Source of the DNA: Streptomyces sp. NBC_01294
Lineage (GTDB): Bacteria > Actinomycetota > Actinomycetes > Streptomycetales > Streptomycetaceae
Length of the DNA: 64,000 bases
Assembly: GCF_035917235.1 (NCBI RefSeq)
Contig: NZ_CP108423.1
Span: 5,051,501 to 5,115,500, forward strand
Reading direction: 5' to 3'
This document shows, one piece after another, positions 63,759 to 64,000 of the stretch (within the stretch, counting starts at the first letter, position 1; every line of letters begins with the position of its first letter). Both the position numbers and the translations under genes were made by a program. Below the pieces are notes generated by a model. That model did no database searches. It was given only the letters and a program-made list of their open reading frames with translations, and was not told the origin of the DNA.

Positions 63759-64000
63759 GTGCCGCCCGTGCGAGATCGCGTACCCGTGGTGGTGCAGGGG
63801 AGCGGCCGGCGGGCGCGCCGGGCCGGTCTCGTGGGGGTGCTGTGGGCGGCCGCCGAGCTGACCGTCACGGTGGGTGTGGTGGTGTTGTTGCTGGTGGTGC
63901 ACCAGGTGTGGTGGACCAATCGGCAGGCCGCGGCCGCCGCGCAGGAGCAGGTCCAGGCCCTGGAGCGGGCCTGGGACGGTGGGAATACTTCCGGGCCCGT
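63759..64000 (+). CDS. Class E sortase, N-terminal part (partial)
   Basis: The GTG at 63759 with gggggagg upstream opens a frame that runs off the window. A basic Arg-rich cytoplasmic start is followed by one membrane helix (LTVTVGVVVLLLVVHQVWW), then TNRQAAAAAQEQVQALERAW, which is the usual beginning of Streptomyces class E sortases. The catalytic Cys lies outside the window. These enzymes join LAXTG proteins to the wall, the signal carried by the pseudogene at 2705-3595. They need not be partners. Confidence 0.75.
   Translation, partial: MPPVRDRVPVVVQGSGRRARRAGLVGVLWAAAELTVTVGVVVLLLVVHQVWWTNRQAAAAAQEQVQALERAWDGGNTSGP

Overview
The window reads as a stretch of a Streptomyces (or very close relative) chromosome. 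GC content is very high with strong GC3, GTG and TTG starts are frequent, and there are lineage markers: an SsgA-like sporulation protein (SsgG), DasR-type dre operators on N-acetylglucosamine PTS genes, DUF2510/RDD membrane proteins, a class E sortase and a CysO/CysM/Mec cysteine pathway. From memory, the hppD to ssgG to nagE to rph order matches the S. coelicolor core (the SCO29xx region); I did not compute this.

Layout. 1-5.6 kb: tail of a probable transporter, a Fic/Doc toxin-antitoxin pair, an SF2 helicase, a 5'-truncated LAXTG cell-wall protein, an IclR regulator and a Lon-like (S16) exported protease. 5.6-16.1 kb: MFS exporter with its ArsR-type regulator, an Lrp regulator divergent from hppD, a TPR protein, an FAD glycolate-oxidase-like enzyme, ssgG and two RDD proteins. 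16.3-28.8 kb: a secreted M6 metalloprotease, NAD salvage (pncA, pncB), clpS with a DUF2017 gene, an amino-acid permease, the mec-leader peptide-cysO-cysM cysteine cluster and an MBL hydrolase. 28.9-34.5 kb: GlcNAc PTS genes with four dre sites, rph, a lipoprotein, rdgB and tRNA-Leu(UAG). 34.5-44.1 kb: two tandem HNH genes (one split by an in-frame TGA), bcp, a GroES-like protein, a guanidine-III riboswitch with an SMR guanidinium exporter, a class A PBP, an ABC-2 exporter operon and a DUF1707 protein. 44.2-49.8 kb: a decayed TnpB element with a divergent ribbon-helix-helix gene, DUF445, an AbiEi/DUF559-like protein, GNAT, small membrane proteins and an SRPBCC protein.

The most interesting part is a roughly 12.5-kb accessory defence island at 50.15-62.6 kb, made of two convergent operons. 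The plus-strand operon is vsr, an XRE-HTH/GHKL ATPase fusion, and two unrecognised proteins joined by GTGA overlaps. The minus-strand operon is a MORC/MutL-type GHKL ATPase, a DUF4420 PD-(D/E)XK nuclease, a Z1 helicase, a C5-methylase homologue whose catalytic Pro-Cys is replaced by Leu-Pro, and an intact C5 cytosine methylase. The left edge abuts a truncated relative of the AbiEi/DUF559-like gene found 2 kb away. The window closes with a TPR/SEC-C protein and the start of a class E sortase.

The rest is ordinary core genome. Its intergenic spaces carry a recurrent GC-rich repeat family (a hairpin plus a 'gcgcctcaaacgccggcgggg' type core), short tandem repeats and many perfect hairpins that probably act as terminators.
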